Notes: generated from the sequence alone by a model not told the origin. DNA of 64,000 bases from Tribonema minus (GCA_017506865.1 JAFCMP010000201.1:992001-1056000); one strand, 5' to 3'. Counted from the stretch's first letter, positions 1 through 13,011 are shown. Program-made: numbers and translations.

Positions 1-506
1 CTGACGCGGCACCCAGCGTACCTGATACAAATTGCCTTCGGGTGAGAACACGGCAGCGTCCATATCGTACATCCTTTGCGTCCTAGACACCGGCTTTTGC
101 CTGATTGCATGGCTGACAGCAAGCACGCGTTGCCAGTTGACGATCCCCACTGCCAAATGTAGTACTACTACTGCCATCCTTGCATGTCGTGCCATCCTTG
201 AGGGCATTCTGCGGATATAAGACAAATGCGCAGCTTGAATGTTTGCCTCCACGCACTTCAGCTGCTAATCTTATTCATCGCCGCCGTCCTGTCGACATGT
301 CTCCGGGTCCAAAGTCAGTTCCATTGTCGCACTTCAACTGGTAGTTGAACCCCAGACGCGCTCGAGCACTACACGCCACGCACGTGCTGGCCCGTTCAAG
401 ACGAGCAATTGGGAGTGGCGCTTGCAGCTTGCGACGCCTGGTAGCGATCATGTGTGGCGCGTCGGTCTTGTGAGTGAGGGCGCGTCAGAAGCAGCAAAGT
501 GACCAG
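1..506. other. No gene recognised; upstream region of the first gene
   Basis: No frame here looks like coding sequence. The stretch ends at the first ATG of the saccharopine dehydrogenase-like gene and presumably holds its promoter and 5' leader, but no specific element could be identified. Confidence 0.4.
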
Positions 507-3500
507 ATGCAGCTGCACCTGCTGCTGCTTGCATTTGTGAGCGTACTCAATGGCTCAACGAGCTTGATTACAGCCGCATTGCCTTGTGCGCAAGATGGCA
601 AGCTCTTGCAGAGGCAGGCATTGTCACCGCTGCAACATGGAAGATTGATCATGTCTGCTGCTGGGGCGTCCTCGAGAGTGCTAGTCATAGGCGGATCAGG
701 ACGCGTCGGCGGCAGCACCGTGCGTGCACTACACAAGTACTATGCGGGCAGTCCGGAGGCGTCAGGGCGACCAGCGGGGGCGAAGCTGGAGCTGCTGGTT
801 GGTGGCAGGAAAAGAGACAAGTTTGACAGAAGCATCAAGGTAGGCGCACTCCAGAATTCACCGACTTGTGTTGCCTTTGCAGCTTCTGCAGATGGAGGAT
901 CTGGTGTTGCAATCATAGCAAGCACATTGATCACTACCACTGTGATACAAGCCTGTGGTTGTGCGGACAGGCGACGCTGCCTGGCAAGCCGGGTGATGGC
1001 AACTGGAGTTGAACTCTGTTCTCATCTTCAGCTGTTCTCAGTTTTAGCTGTGTCAGTGTAATCATGGAATAGCATGGAATCGGCAACAACTCCTGAATCC
1101 TTCTGCCATTCATACGGTTGTTTTTTGAACGGCTGCTGTGCTGATGGTGTACATTCTGGACTGCTACCGCACTGCTGTTGTACTGCAGCGGTGGCGTACC
1201 CTAGAGCCTGCAGAGTCCTACGAGGACATCAGCTTTGTGCCACTGGACCTGACCAACCATGCATCGCTGGTAGCGGCGATGGCCGGGTGCGACCTGGTGG
1301 TGCACACTGCTGGCCCGTTCCAGGTATGTAGTCTAAGTACTTGAAGTATTTTTACTTACAAGTGTTATTGTGTGAAAGTGTTAAGTGCATGGGTGCTGAC
1401 ACTGTTTTCTGCCATGAGCATGTGACTGCCATATGCTCCAACGATACTTGTTGCGCGTATGGCACCCATGTCAGTCATGCAGAGGCGTGAGCTGCTGGTC
1501 AGACTGCACCAGCACCATCCATTTCGCTGATAGCGAATGTCAATGTCGCTGGTGTGGTGGCAGGGGAAGGACTCTGCTGAAGTGCTGGCCGCAGCACTGG
1601 AGGCAGGCGCCCACTACGTGGACGTCTGTGATGATGCCAAGGTAGGTAAGTATGGAGTCTGAGCGTGATTATGCCAAGGTAGGCAGGTATGGAGAGTGAA
1701 CGTGCGCGACTGTTTTGCCCGGCACACACGAGTACAGGATGACAGTGACACATGCTGAAGTGGGTAGTCGTGGTCATGAGAAGCAGCTGGTGTCTTCTAG
1801 AATCTGATTGCAAATTGAGGTTGGGCACATGCAATGTACATACCCCTGCAGTAAGACAATGGACGTCAGATGCACAGCAGCGGCGTGCAGTTAGTGTCGC
1901 TGTTGAAGTGCGTCCCAGCATCGTACTTCAAGCACCTGAAGTGCGCATCTGCATGGTGTACGCAAGTTGAGCAGTACTTAGTTCATACTTTGAAGTACAT
2001 GCATGCGAGAGAGTGCACACCTGTGTTGACCGCTAATGGCACGCTCCCGCCTTGCACTTGGGTCCCCGTGGTTAGCAGGTTGTGAATTCATGCTTCTATC
2101 AGACTTCATGTCTGTGCGGCGCATGGGTGAAAGCTTCTGTGTACTTTTTATTAATTCTCGCTCAGGGCGCGAAACAGCCCAGATGAATGGCATCTAACTT
2201 GAAGCTTGCTGTACGGAGTCTACATGACATTGTCGTGTGACAGTCTGAAAGTGTCTCAACGACAGCCACTCAAACGCCACCGCCGCCAAATGGCTTCTGT
2301 GTACATGTCGTTCGTCATGTACACATAAGTATGAGAGCACAGGTAGTACATGGTAATCGCACAAGCCCCGCATGTGCACCTGGATGCTACAGTACTCCTG
2401 CAGCAACGCGTGATTACAGCAAGCACAGCAGCACATGTGTGCCCAGAACCACAAACTGCACCATGATATGATGAGATATATCATTGCTTTCCTGCCCTCT
2501 TGTTTGTCAAACAGGTGGCCAGGAGTGCCAAGGCACTGGAGCCACAAGCGAGGTATGCCATAAACCTCTTCACACCACCTGCTGCGCACAGCATGGAGTC
2601 CTGAAATAAATGAATCACAAATGACTAGTGGTACGGTGGCAGGTAGTGCCATGCATTTGCTGCTCTGTGCACCAAGCGGTGTACTTGCTTTCGAGTACTT
2701 TAAATTACAGCAGCCATATCAATATTTGCGCCATGATTGCCGACCGCTGTTGAGCGCTGTTGTCATGTTGCCACACTCGCTAATTGCCGGGACACCATCC
2801 TGTACGATAGGAAAGCGTCATCTCAATGCCGTTGCTGCTTTCTATGGAAGCAATAGATGCGGCAGTAGATCAGCATGTGTTTGTCAGTGTACCTTCTTCT
2901 GATTGCAGTGGTGGGGCAGGACCCATTTCTTTATTGTGGGAGCGCTTTGTGCCCTTGGAGTTAGGGTTCAGGGTAGTGTTAGGGTTAGGGGTGGGATTAG
3001 AATGTTCCAGCCTCACAAGCAGGCTGGTGGGGTAGCCAAGCTGCACATCGACTGCCCCGAGTTGAAGTATGCCGGATGCAGGTTCCATTTTCGTTTACAA
3101 CTTCCAGTGACTCGCTCGTGAACACGCTCATTAACGCCCGGCACAGCACTACATATGCGTTAGGGCTGGTGCCAGGAACACATGGCATTGCTCAGGCCCT
3201 GCTTGTACTTCAAGTATTGCATTTCAACATTGCATAGTGTTGATGCCAGAAACCATGGTGCATGCCTCCATTGCACTTCAACATTGCACAAAATTGATGC
3301 CGAGAATCAAATGGCATTTGCTCAGGCCATGGCCGTACTGCAAGTAATGCACTTCAAAGCTGCACAACACCGCCAACATGTTGGTACTGGGTGTACTTCA
3401 GTGTTGCATCTCCACAGTGCACTGTATGACGTAGCACTGCTCAGCCCTGGTTGTACTTGAAGTATATCACTTCAATATTGAAATTGGTTACTTCAATACT

Positions 3501-6500
3501 GAACTTGATGACAGATCTGCGGGACTCTCCGCCACCATCTCTGCGGGCATCTGGCCCGGCGTTGACCAGCTGATGGCCCTCAACTGCTGCACCCTGCTGG
3601 GTGGTGCCTCTAACGTGGACTCCGTTGACTTCTCCGCATTCACGGCGGGGACTGGCAATGCCGGCACGACAATCCTCAGGTACCTTTTGAGTTACACGCT
3701 TGTCTACCATTGCGTGTTGCTGGAGTGTAAGATGCGGTTCACAGGTCGCTTGCATTCAGAGGCTGTTGCCTGTAGATGCAGGTATTGGTCTGATTCTCAT
3801 GGTCTCCTTCTGCAGTCCTGTGTCATCTGACATGTATACGCTATGTACACGCTTGCAGTCTCCAGATGAACAATGGCTCCAACAGGGGCACGGGGCTTTG
3901 AACTGGGGTGCTCCCGTGGCTTGCTACTGAGAGTCCAGTGTATGACTGAACATGGCCTGCTTTACAGGGCAACTCTCACCGCAATTTTACCCTTCACCCT
4001 AAGCTTGATGTCTTCCGGTTGTCCGCCAGAAGGAAACACACATGACGCTTCGAGAATGGCCGTGACCGTGAGCTGGGTTAGGTTACGGTTAGGGTTACGG
4101 TTCGGCTTAGGGGTGAATGAGATGTGACTGGAGCAACGCAAACCTTTTTTTTTGCATTAACTCTCTGTAAACTACTCCGGAGTCTATGACATACTTCAGA
4201 AGTACTAGGGGATACGTGGGCCAATACCTTATGGTAGTTTGTTGCAGTGCCGTGTGGCCATGGCCGGCCTGGGTGAGTGCGCATTGAGCGCTTAGCAATT
4301 GCTGATGCCCTTCCCCCCCTCCTTGTCCTTGTTTTTTTGTTGCGCCAGTGCCACATTCCTGATACTGGCAGAGCAGGCGCTGAGCTACCGGGACGGCAAC
4401 CCCGCCTACTTCCCTGCAGCTAGCGACTTCAAGAAGGTCAACTTTGGCCAAGCGCTTGGAGACCGTACCGTGTTCCGCATGAACATCATTGAAGCTGTGT
4501 CGTGTCACGAGGTACTGGGGGTGCCCAACATAGACACGTGAGTGCAAAATCACTGGTATGTAGATATGCTACACTGCATATATATACCTGTCACTCCACT
4601 CACTGGGCTGAGGTGTATTAATCTAGTATACGTGTCAGTCAATTTTCATATGTCATGTGTACGGTCAAGGAATTTGTTGCATGTCTGCCATTGTTGTTGG
4701 TATGTCGCGCATATGTAGAGACGCCAGAGACACGTGCGAAGTGTGCAAATTGGTTGGTCCTGAGGCGCTTGCAAAAAGAACTGGCTTCAGCCGCAGGCAT
4801 GGGCAATATCAGCCGAGCGCTACATCACAAACTTCAGAATTACGACTACTGTGGATATGATGGCACTGTTTGACTCGTGACCAATGACGGCAGCAGCGGC
4901 GACCACGGTTATTGGTGGAAGGCATTACATTTGACGGCGGCTAACCACACGTTGTCACCTATGTAAAGCTCCACGATCTTCTGATTCACTTCCATATATA
5001 TGTTGGTGATGCTTGTAAGAGGCAGCTTATGTGGAGGCACCGCCGGCTGTAGCAGTAGTCCTGGAGCCCCTGTGGCTGCAGCAGTGTCGCACTCGCTTGA
5101 GCAGCATAGGATGGTTCCGCATGCTCGCCCTCAAGATGCGGAGGAGGCCATCTCCACCACGTTTCTGGCTCATGACCTGCAACGTCCTATAGCAGAGGAC
5201 GTTGTCAGTTTCTGGCCCACGACCGGCGACGTCCTCTGCTAGACGGGCAACGTCCTGTAAGTAGCAGAGGACGTTGCCCGTCAAGGGCTGCTAAACCCGT
5301 GGGCTGCTAGACTGGCAGCGTCCTCTGCTAGGACGCTGCCAGTCATGTGCAAGGAATGTGGTGAAAATGGCCTTATCCGCATCTTGAAGGCGAGCATGCG
5401 GAACCAACCTGCCATCACCATCCTGCTCAAGCCAGTCCGACACTGCTGCAGCCAAAGGGGCTCCAGGACCACTGCCACAGCCATACACAAAAGATCACAC
5501 AGGCATGCACACGGTGATGTAATCCTTAACTCATTTGCACAAATCGATGGCTTTTCCAATAGCCATGCTGAGACATGCTGTGTGCTGCGACTTTTTTCTG
5601 TTCTCTTCTTGCTGGCCAGGTACTTTGGCACAGCGCCAGAGGGCTGGAACTACCTGCTCAAGGCAATGACGCTGCTGCCGCAGTGGCTACTGAGGGACAG
5701 GGACCTCATGCAGGCACTCGCAGTGTTCTCTGAACCTGTTGTGAGGCTCACTGACATGCTGGTACGTGCATACATACGGTATGTGTGCCTACCTGAGCTG
5801 TGAAACTTCAACGACTGCACGGCACCTCAAAGTTGCTCAGTACTGGCGCGAATTCACACTTGCTGGTGCATGTATAGCATGTATACCTATTGAGCAAGCC
5901 ATGTACTTTCGTAGTTGAATGCCTGGGTAGTAACACACACGCATCTTGATGAAATGAGATATGTTACTGATCAGCATTCCTCGCAACAAACACTGAGTAT
6001 GGAACTCAAGGGAAATGAAATGCTCATGTTGGCATGGTGGCCTGCGTGTGTATGTCAGGTGGGATCTGCCAACGCAATGAAGGTAACAGCGACCGCAAAG
6101 GATGGAAGCACAGCGGTGGTAAGCCCATGTCTGCCGTGCTTTGTTGGGCGTATGAACCGCCGATGCATGCTCTGGCACCTGATGTGTTGATATTAGAGTC
6201 GATTTGACATTGAGGCAGAGCCCCCTTAGAGGCGACCGCATTATGTCATGTCAACACTGACTCAAATTACAGTATTGTCTGTTTAGTACAAACAGCTGAA
6301 TAAGCTTCAAGTGCCCAAGCGTTATGAGTTCAAGTTGATGTTTGAGGCTGACCTGACCGATGCGTGCGGTGCGCACTTGCAACACCCGGCGCTAACGATG
6401 CAAGCGCGTACCGCCAAGTCCATGTTTGAGGTAGCACGCAGCTGCAACTTTGTACCATTGTGCGATTTGCATGGGCATGCAAACTTGAAGTCCACTTCAA

Positions 6501-7901
6501 CTTGCCAATCCAACAGACGCACAAGTCACATACAGTATGCGGTCTGGGATCAAAAGGTGCAATATCATCTACATCAGCGCTCAGAAGGGTATACAAATGT
6601 ACTTTCTCTCCCTGCTGTACATAGATGACGTATGCGCACAAGGATCTGGAGGAGTGCGTTGGCATTGCAACGGCCGCGTTTGCAGCGGCAGCTCTACGAG
6701 GTGGGTCGGCATTAACTAGGGCTAGGGTTAGGGACATAGGGTCAGGGTTAGGACACAGGTGCTACTGTACCATTTGGCACGTCCCATCGCCTCTTAGAGC
6801 GAAACAAACTTGGTGGCGTAACAGGGTCGCGCGAGCCAAACAACTGACACTTGCCTGATTGTGGTGGTCTAAGGTGGGTTGCCTTAGTATGCATGTGTAG
6901 CAGCAGTTGCCGCCATTCGCAATGCAGCGGTCAGTGTCAGGGATCAGAGCTAAGGTGAGGTGTCGACGATAGGATAGCGTAACGCCGCACTCGGGCTGGT
7001 ACGGCCAGTGCGGCGCATGATGCTGTCGTTCTCACGTGGCCCGATGGTAATCTGTTGTCATGAAAAACGAATCAAAAGATCGCAAAGCGCTACCTACTTG
7101 CATTCTGGCAATCGCACACAGATGATGTTGAGAAGCGGCTACGCACATTCTGCAAGGCCTGTGTAGCTGCGTGAGAGCATTCATGCTTGTGCCAAAAACC
7201 TGAAGATTCACACGCTATACCTGTAAGGACATGGCACAAAACCGTGTTCGCAAAAGATACGCTGTTTTCGCATGTCACCAAGGAGAGGAGGACACGTCAT
7301 GGTCACATGCATACACACATGCATACATACACACTGCCATACTCACACACGTAGATCTGTATAAGGACAAACACTTTTTATAGGTTGCTGAAGCTAGTTG
7401 TTTCTGTCTTCACATTTGTGCTTCCCGTAGGAATTGAACTCGCGTTCAAGGCCGTGTCAGCCCCACAAGTGCGTAGCTTAAACCACTCAGCTGTCAGGCT
7501 TACCTATTAGAGGTGCACTCACTGCTGCGCAAGTGTCCCTTGACCTCCAGACAGGGCTCGTGCATGCTGCCACTTGATGACACGCTGTTCAAGCGAATTG
7601 TCTGCCTGGGCTTATTGAATCGACTGTTAAGTAGTGCTTGTTACGACAAAATGACTCGTTTGCGGACTCGACAGCACCTATCAGAGTACCTTCATGGCTC
7701 GTTTATTCTGTTGTTGAGGTTCAAATTTCCGTCTTGGTGCCGGCTGCATGGCTTCATTCTGCAGGCGACATCAAGACTGGCATCTGGTACCCAGAGGAGG
7801 CACTGCGCGACGAAGCAGCGCGGGAAAGACTTTTAGCGGAGGCAACAAGAGGGGCTTTCTTGTGGGAGCAGCACGTCACACCGGGATTAAAAAACAAATG
7901 A
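507..7901 (+). CDS. Saccharopine dehydrogenase-like oxidoreductase, 10 exons, 450 aa
   Basis: Exons: 507-839, 1189-1323, 1564-1641, 2515-2552, 3515-3679, 4349-4537, 5620-5761, 6059-6118, 6625-6700, 7765-7901. All joins are GT-AG with matching phase and give 450 aa. The N-terminus (MQLHLLLLAFVSVL) is hydrophobic, suggesting a targeting peptide. It is followed by a Rossmann nucleotide-binding loop GGSGRVGG at about residues 62-69, then LVVHTAGPFQ, YVDVCDDAK, GIWPGVDQLM, TAGTGNAGTTIL, VLGVPNIDT, FGTAPEGWNYLL and GIWYPEEAL. The order and length match the plant chloroplast saccharopine-dehydrogenase-like family (Arabidopsis At1g50450 type). Members probably bind NAD(P), but I know of no settled substrate, so lysine metabolism should not be assumed. 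The start is the first ATG in frame with the Rossmann motif; a GTG 33 bases upstream was not used. A possible extra cassette exon at 6296-6430 is discussed separately. Introns hold a fold-back element, one copy of a dispersed repeat and telomere-like repeats. Confidence 0.88.
1642..1694 (+). repeat. Tandem copy of the exon 3 donor edge
   Basis: The exon 3 end and donor (ATGCCAAG then GTAGGT, donor at 1641/1642) recurs 37 bases downstream as TTATGCCAAG then GTAGGC at 1678/1679. The following GTATGGAG is also repeated. The copy is a plausible alternative donor. Confidence 0.7.
4873..4995 (+). repeat. Dispersed ~115-bp repeat family, copy A
   Basis: It begins GACTCGTGACCAAT, continues through CGACCACGGTTATTGGTGGA and AAGGCATT, and ends near CTCCACGATCTTCTGATTC. 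Three further copies of the same order of blocks lie at 16009-16124 (+), 31319-31425 (-) and 34914-34993 (+, partial). There are no obvious terminal inverted repeats and no ORF, so a SINE-like or non-autonomous element is likely. Confidence 0.8.
5045..5482. repeat. Fold-back (long inverted repeat) element with nested hairpins
   Basis: The left arm starts at about 5045 (CTGGAGCCCC, GGCTGCAGCAGTGTCG, TTCCGCATGCTCGCC, AAGATGCGGA). It returns as an imperfect reverse complement ending at 5482. Between the arms lie three shorter palindromes: 5180-5188/5196-5204 (CAACGTCCT), 5242-5256/5268-5282 (GACGGGCAACGTCCT) and 5310-5324/5330-5344 (GACTGGCAGCGTCCT). Each has a perfect 9- to 15-base stem and shares the core CGTCCT...AGGACG. 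It sits inside intron 6 of the dehydrogenase gene. It resembles a fold-back/MITE-type transposon, but no target-site duplication was established. Confidence 0.8.
7428..7505 (-). repeat. Degenerate tRNA-like sequence (possible SINE head or tRNA pseudogene)
   Basis: Read on the minus strand there is a D-arm/A-box-like stretch AGCTGAGTGGTTTAAGCT. About 45 bases later comes a B-box-like GAGTTCAATTC. The T stem has two mismatches and no clean acceptor stem forms, so this is not called as a functional tRNA. Confidence 0.35.
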
Positions 7902-8541
7902 CCTCGACACTAACCCTTCGGGACAAAAAAACATGGCTCCAGTGGGTTCTTGGCAGGTTCTCAGGGGCACAAGCTGAGCGCTGTCGCTTCCCCCCTCCTA
8001 ACCCCCCCTGATCTGAAGATGGTGTGAAAGGTCGGCCCGCAGTGTTTATGCTAGGGTACCTTTATTGACAGTTATTAGTTGGAGGCAACATATGTGACAT
8101 TTCAATACATGCCACCCCTTAAGTCATCACATCTCCAACGCAACACACACCCAAGAGGTGAGGGGCGCAATAGTCACAGGGCTCTAAATGGACCAGTGAG
8201 CGGCTCCTCCATTTCGTTACAGTTGCAGCCCGGCGTCCTTTGTTAACAAGCATTTGCTCCTGGCACACTGTTTCCCAACCACTGCTTGTTTCAACTTCAA
8301 AGCATGCTGACAAGGATGTTGCATGCCAAGAATTAACTGGTGGAGCCAGTTACCACTGCATGCACTTCGTGAAAGGGGGTGAGGGGGGGGGGGGGGTGAT
8401 TGTCCGACGGACGCTCACATCGCTAACTCATCGAATTTGTGCTGCCTTTCACACCTTGTGCCTTTCAGTGAACGGGCTCGAACTCAAACCCTATGCAGAT
8501 GCGAGATCGCTGGGGCGGGCGCGCCGGACGCGACGCAGACA
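7902..8541. other. Intergenic, no gene recognised
   Basis: This is the downstream flank of the dehydrogenase gene. It contains a 14-base G run at 8383-8396 and nothing else I could identify before the left 302-bp repeat. Confidence 0.5.
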
Positions 8542-8843
8542 CTCGGAGATCAATCGATCTTACTCGACTGCAGGCGACTAGGGACGCAGATCGAACGGCA
8601 CTGTTTTTATTCAGCCAATAAACTTTGATGATAGCGGGGCCGTCTGCTCCGCTTCTCAGGCTGCCGAGAAGACGACGGTAGCTGCATAGTGCAGGACCTG
8701 CATCTGTAGCTGTTTGTGGAGCGCGCGCCGTGCCGCCTACGCCGCCGGGGTTGAGCGGGAGGCCAGGAGAAAAGGCAAGGCGCGGCGCACGGCGTGTGGG
8801 ACAATGAGGGACACCGTGGCGAAGCTCGACCACAAGCTGGCTG
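8542..8843 (+). repeat. Left copy of a 302-bp direct repeat
   Basis: It runs from CTCGGAGATCAATCGATC to CCACAAGCTGGCTG and matches 13012-13315 with only two substitutions and one 2-base length change that I could see. Both copies are in the same orientation and contain CAGCCAATAAACTTTGATGA. In the right copy the last 40 bases are coding (start of the 535-aa gene). In the left copy the same frame runs into a stop just past the repeat, so it is a truncated duplicate. Confidence 0.9.
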
Positions 8844-9834
8844 AATATTGAAGTCCACTTGAAGTATTTGGTTTTTTATTGCAAATTCGGTTTTGGGACC
8901 TCGAAGCACTGCACATTGAGGCGCGCCGAGTGGCTCGCCGGCAAGGCAGCCTTACAAATGGCCGAATCTGAAGTCGATGACGTGTGGATTGTTGAACGGC
9001 GTGAGTAGACCACGCGAAGTGTGCAACTTCAACCTTCATCAGCCGCTGATGATCAGCGACGTCACTCGAACAAAGGCACTACAAAGGGGGTTGAACGTGC
9101 GTCAAATGCTGCTTTGCCTTGACCATGTGAGCAATAAAATACGTACACCTTGCGAGCATGGTTTCTGCCTTCCTTTGAGACGGTGCTATTGTCAAGATCC
9201 TGCAACTTTTTCCAGCAACTTCAAAGCCGTTACGCACAACTTCACTTCCTCAGACGGAAAACTTGGCGACTGAGCGAGGCGCCCTGCAGGCCGTGAAGCG
9301 TGGCCGCAGGCTTGAGACTGCAGCACGATACGTGCCAAGCGTCACTGCGCTGCAGCGGTCAGCGCCGCCTGTGCAGCAACACCGCACGCGCTGGAGAGCC
9401 AGCGCCAGAATAAGCTCGAGGCTTCAGGCTTCCCTGGGTGTTCCTGCTGGGAGCGGCAACTCGACCCCAGCGCGCTGATTGGTGAACGGTTGCAGCGATA
9501 CGCACGTACGCATTATCCGGCACCGCAAAAATTAGCAAGCCCAGCGGTAGTGTGCGCGCCGAAATACCTAAGAAGGCTCGCGCCCTGAAGGGTCCCTCGC
9601 CTACAACAGCAGTTCGTCGACAGGCGTACAAGGTGATGGCGATCGGTTCGGTGCTGGTGCCGTTCCTGTTGACGCTCCAAGCGGCAGCAGCGATGTACTT
9701 CAGTCTATTTTAGCTATGGGGCCGTTTCCGGTGTACAGCCTGCCAAGCACGCAGAGGTAGACGTCGGGACCTGGAGCCCATTAGGCCCCAGTGTCAGCGA
9801 GTCAGCAGCACTCAACCGTTATGAACATGAGCGC

Positions 9835-12800
9835 TTGTTGGATTGCATTGAAGACGACACAACGCAGCGGGCTCTTCGGCGGTCTGAAGTCCTGCAGCGA
9901 CTGCGCGACCGCAGGTCGCAAACAGGCGATGCAGATCACGAAGCTGGTGCAGGTGTTCCTGCAGGTGCAACGGCGACGGATGTTCGAAGGGCAGAACATG
10001 CAGCAGAGGAGGCGATGCAGCAGGCAGCATCTGCTCGCAGGGATGGCGTATGGGCAGCTTTGAGCCATGGTGCATCCAACCGCTCTGCAGCTGAAGCCAG
10101 CGTGGAGGCAGCTGCAGTGGCTCGAGCTGCGGCAGTTACAGCTCAAGAGGCGTTGTGCGGCGATCAGCCCGACAAGCAGCTCGTGCTGCGGATCGTGAGG
10201 CTGCGGAAACTGCAAGACGTGAAGCACGCGTTGAGCAACGGCAAGCGGGAATGCGTGCTGCCAGACGTACGCAACGCGCTCAACTTCAGCGAGCGGAGAC
10301 GGCAGCGAGGTCGACAATAGCTTCAATGCGAACATCAGAAGGTGGAGGCAGCGATGTGTTATCACAATAGGAGGCAGCAGCAGAGGCATCAGCCAGGGGG
10401 GCGATAGCAGCGGTGCGGCAGGCGGAGAGTGGAGCATGTTGGGCAGTGAGCGTACTGCGCCATGCATCACAGCAGGTGATTGCAGCAAGTGAACATGCTG
10501 TCACCATTGCATGGCAAACAATTGCAGCAGTGCGGCAAACGCCGCCATCTGTTGCTGCAGTTCCACGCAACGATGACAGTGATGTACCTGACAGTGAAGT
10601 GGACGAAGTGGTTGCTGCAAATCAGCGTGGTGCAGCGCGATTAAGCAGGCCCCGTGTGAATCTACGACGGTTGCGACGACCACTTCGTTCTGGGCAGTAG
10701 ACCTGCATGGCCCGAGCCAGATTATGCATCCACCGAAATGAGCAGGGCAATAGCTGCAAGTGATGCGCTGTATAAAATTCTGTTTGAATTGTCCGCTGAT
10801 GGGAGGTGGGGCCGCAGGGATGATGGTGCTAACAACAGAGATGGCATTGGTGTGAGGATGAGGTCTTCTTATCCAGTTTGCCCCAGGTCAGCATATGAGG
10901 TAAACGTGAGCAGCAGCAGCAGCTCACAAAGTCATAGTGCATCTGAACGTGGAGGGGGAAACAGCAATGGTGATGTAAGTAGTGGCGGTGGTGCCGGTGT
11001 TGGTGAGCGTACTCGTGGGGTTGCAGATGGTCGCGGTATTGGTTCTGATGGTATGGTGACTTTGATGTTGGTGGTGTTGCAAATGTTGTTCGTGGAAATG
11101 GTTGTGATAGTAGTCATGGTGTTCGTGGTCGTGGCAGAGTCAATGGTGGTAATGGTCACCGGGGTAACAGTGGTGATGGTGGTGGCAATGGTCATGGCGG
11201 TGGAGGCGGTGGTGGTGGCAGAAGTGGTGGTGGCGGCGGCAGTGCTGGCAGTGCGCGTGACTTTGGTGGTGATGATGGTATGTTTGACCCAATTGATGGA
11301 GCACAACCCACTGGTGCAGGAGCAGATGGCCAACTTCTTTGATGACCTATATAGTTATGAGACAGTGCATTGCCCAGTCTGCCAGGAGTATGGCCACTGC
11401 CAACAGCGCATGACACAGTGACCAGTGAGAATGCAGCACGTTTTCGCGCCGGCAGAGTGGTGGCGGAGCGGGTGACGTCAATGTATTCATGTGATCATGT
11501 GCCTGTGGCGAGAGCTGCAGGCAGACCAGATAGCTCACCACTCAGTGGTGGGCCCCATAGCCAGACCCATAGCCATGACCATAGCCACAACCAAAGCCAG
11601 ACACATGACCAAACACACACACATGGCCCATCACATTTGTCCCATGACCACATCATTGATGAAGTCAATCACCAGTCACATGGCCAACACAATAATCAGC
11701 GTTTTACCAGCCATACTATAGGCCTAAACAATGGCAATGATGAGCATGAGAGCAGTAATGACAATGACACAAGACAAGGAGAGCCAACGCTTGTGCAATG
11801 TACTGGGCATAGTGGTGAGGTGTGCGTGCTCCATGGTGGTGTCCCTTAGGGTTAGGGTTAGGTTGTTGGCCAGAAGCTGTTGAGTATGAGGGTGCACTTC
11901 ATAGCGGATTAGATCACATTACGCCACCTCTGCTCAGTGCTGCTAATCACATGGCACTAGATTTATGCCGCCAGAGTTGCAAGGGCTGACACAGCTGGAA
12001 CGCATTTGTATTGCGCGATACGTACCGGTGATGAAAGTGTATAGGTTGCGTGGAGGTGCATGGGGCTATACAGGACATGTGTCCGCTAATGATAATTGGC
12101 ATGGTATTTCTCTGTTGGTGAATGTTCTGCCACGTCGTTTCAATGACCTTTCAGTGGTAATTCTAGATCATTCTGGATCAGAGGTCTGGGGCAGAGGTGA
12201 ATTTGTGGTATGCGCAGGCAATATACGTGCAGCACTGGAGTGGTTAGTAGCGCACAATCCTGCATACAGAGATGTCCAAGTGTCTGAGCCTGCTATGGCT
12301 ACATTTCCAGAACATGCAGATGTTGAGCAACATGTCACGCATGTACGAATAGGATCTCTCCTGCTGATGGTAGTGCACGGAATGGTCACAGTGGTGCACG
12401 ACAGGCAGTTGATATAGACCCAGAATCTGACCGCTTAGAACATATAGCGTGAGGCAGTACGAACGGTATTTCATGATGCTAGTTCTGGCGGTGACACCCA
12501 TGAGGCGCATGCAGCACAGGCAGAGAGTGTTTCGGATACAGGCCAGCCTCGCACACTGCTCAGCTATGTTGCCATTGACTTGACTGCAGATGGTGAACTT
12601 GAGGCGCTTCGCAACAGACTTGGAAATAATCCAGACCGTGTACATCATGTGCCAATGCCATCAGCGACTGAACCTGTCAGTGAGTACGGCACACCATGGT
12701 TGTTTGCAGGCGCTCATCCACATATTTCCGTATGGCAATGGCGACCCTACATCACCATCATAGTTGAAGAAGCCAGGTGTTGCTGAGGGTTTCGCTCATC

Positions 12801-12985
12801 TCATGCGCGTAGGGCTGCTGCCTGACCACTTGGGCAGGGTGACAAAAATAGTGTACCCATTTGGACAGGATGTATATGCCAGATATCATGCCCTCAACAT
12901 TCGTGACACAGCATCTGAACAGGCAACTTACGACCACTGAAGACCCGAGCCACCCACTTTCTTCAGGAATACCCAGAGTGGGACT
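9835..12985 (+). pseudogene. Helitron Rep/helicase N-terminal remnant, frameshifted
   Basis: Alanine/arginine-rich frames at 9835-10370, split by a frameshift, resemble the repetitive basic start of Helitron proteins (RRSARQAARAADREA). At about 11330 there is YETVHCPVCQEYG, followed by His-rich low-complexity sequence at 11540-11700. At 11965-12417 the frame MPPELQGLTQLERICIARYV, then VYRLRGGAWGYTGHV and VLPRRFNDLSVVIL, matches the conserved domain ahead of the Helitron helicase. After a stop and frame changes, SEYGTPWLFAGAHP and FPYGNGDPT (about 12680-12760), then RVGLLPDHLGRV (12800-12840), continue the family order. The protein is disrupted by several stops and frameshifts and ends before the Rep catalytic and helicase motifs. 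The family assignment comes from motif order and is not based on a search. Confidence 0.65.
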
Positions 12986-13011
12986 TGATGTAAATGCATG
13001 CGGGCGCGACG

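Noticed and set aside
10932-11421. Gly/Val- or Thr-rich ORFs in the Helitron region
   Set aside because: Low-complexity GGTGGT/GTGATG repeats open several frames; only the CPVCQEYG end resembles the element's protein.
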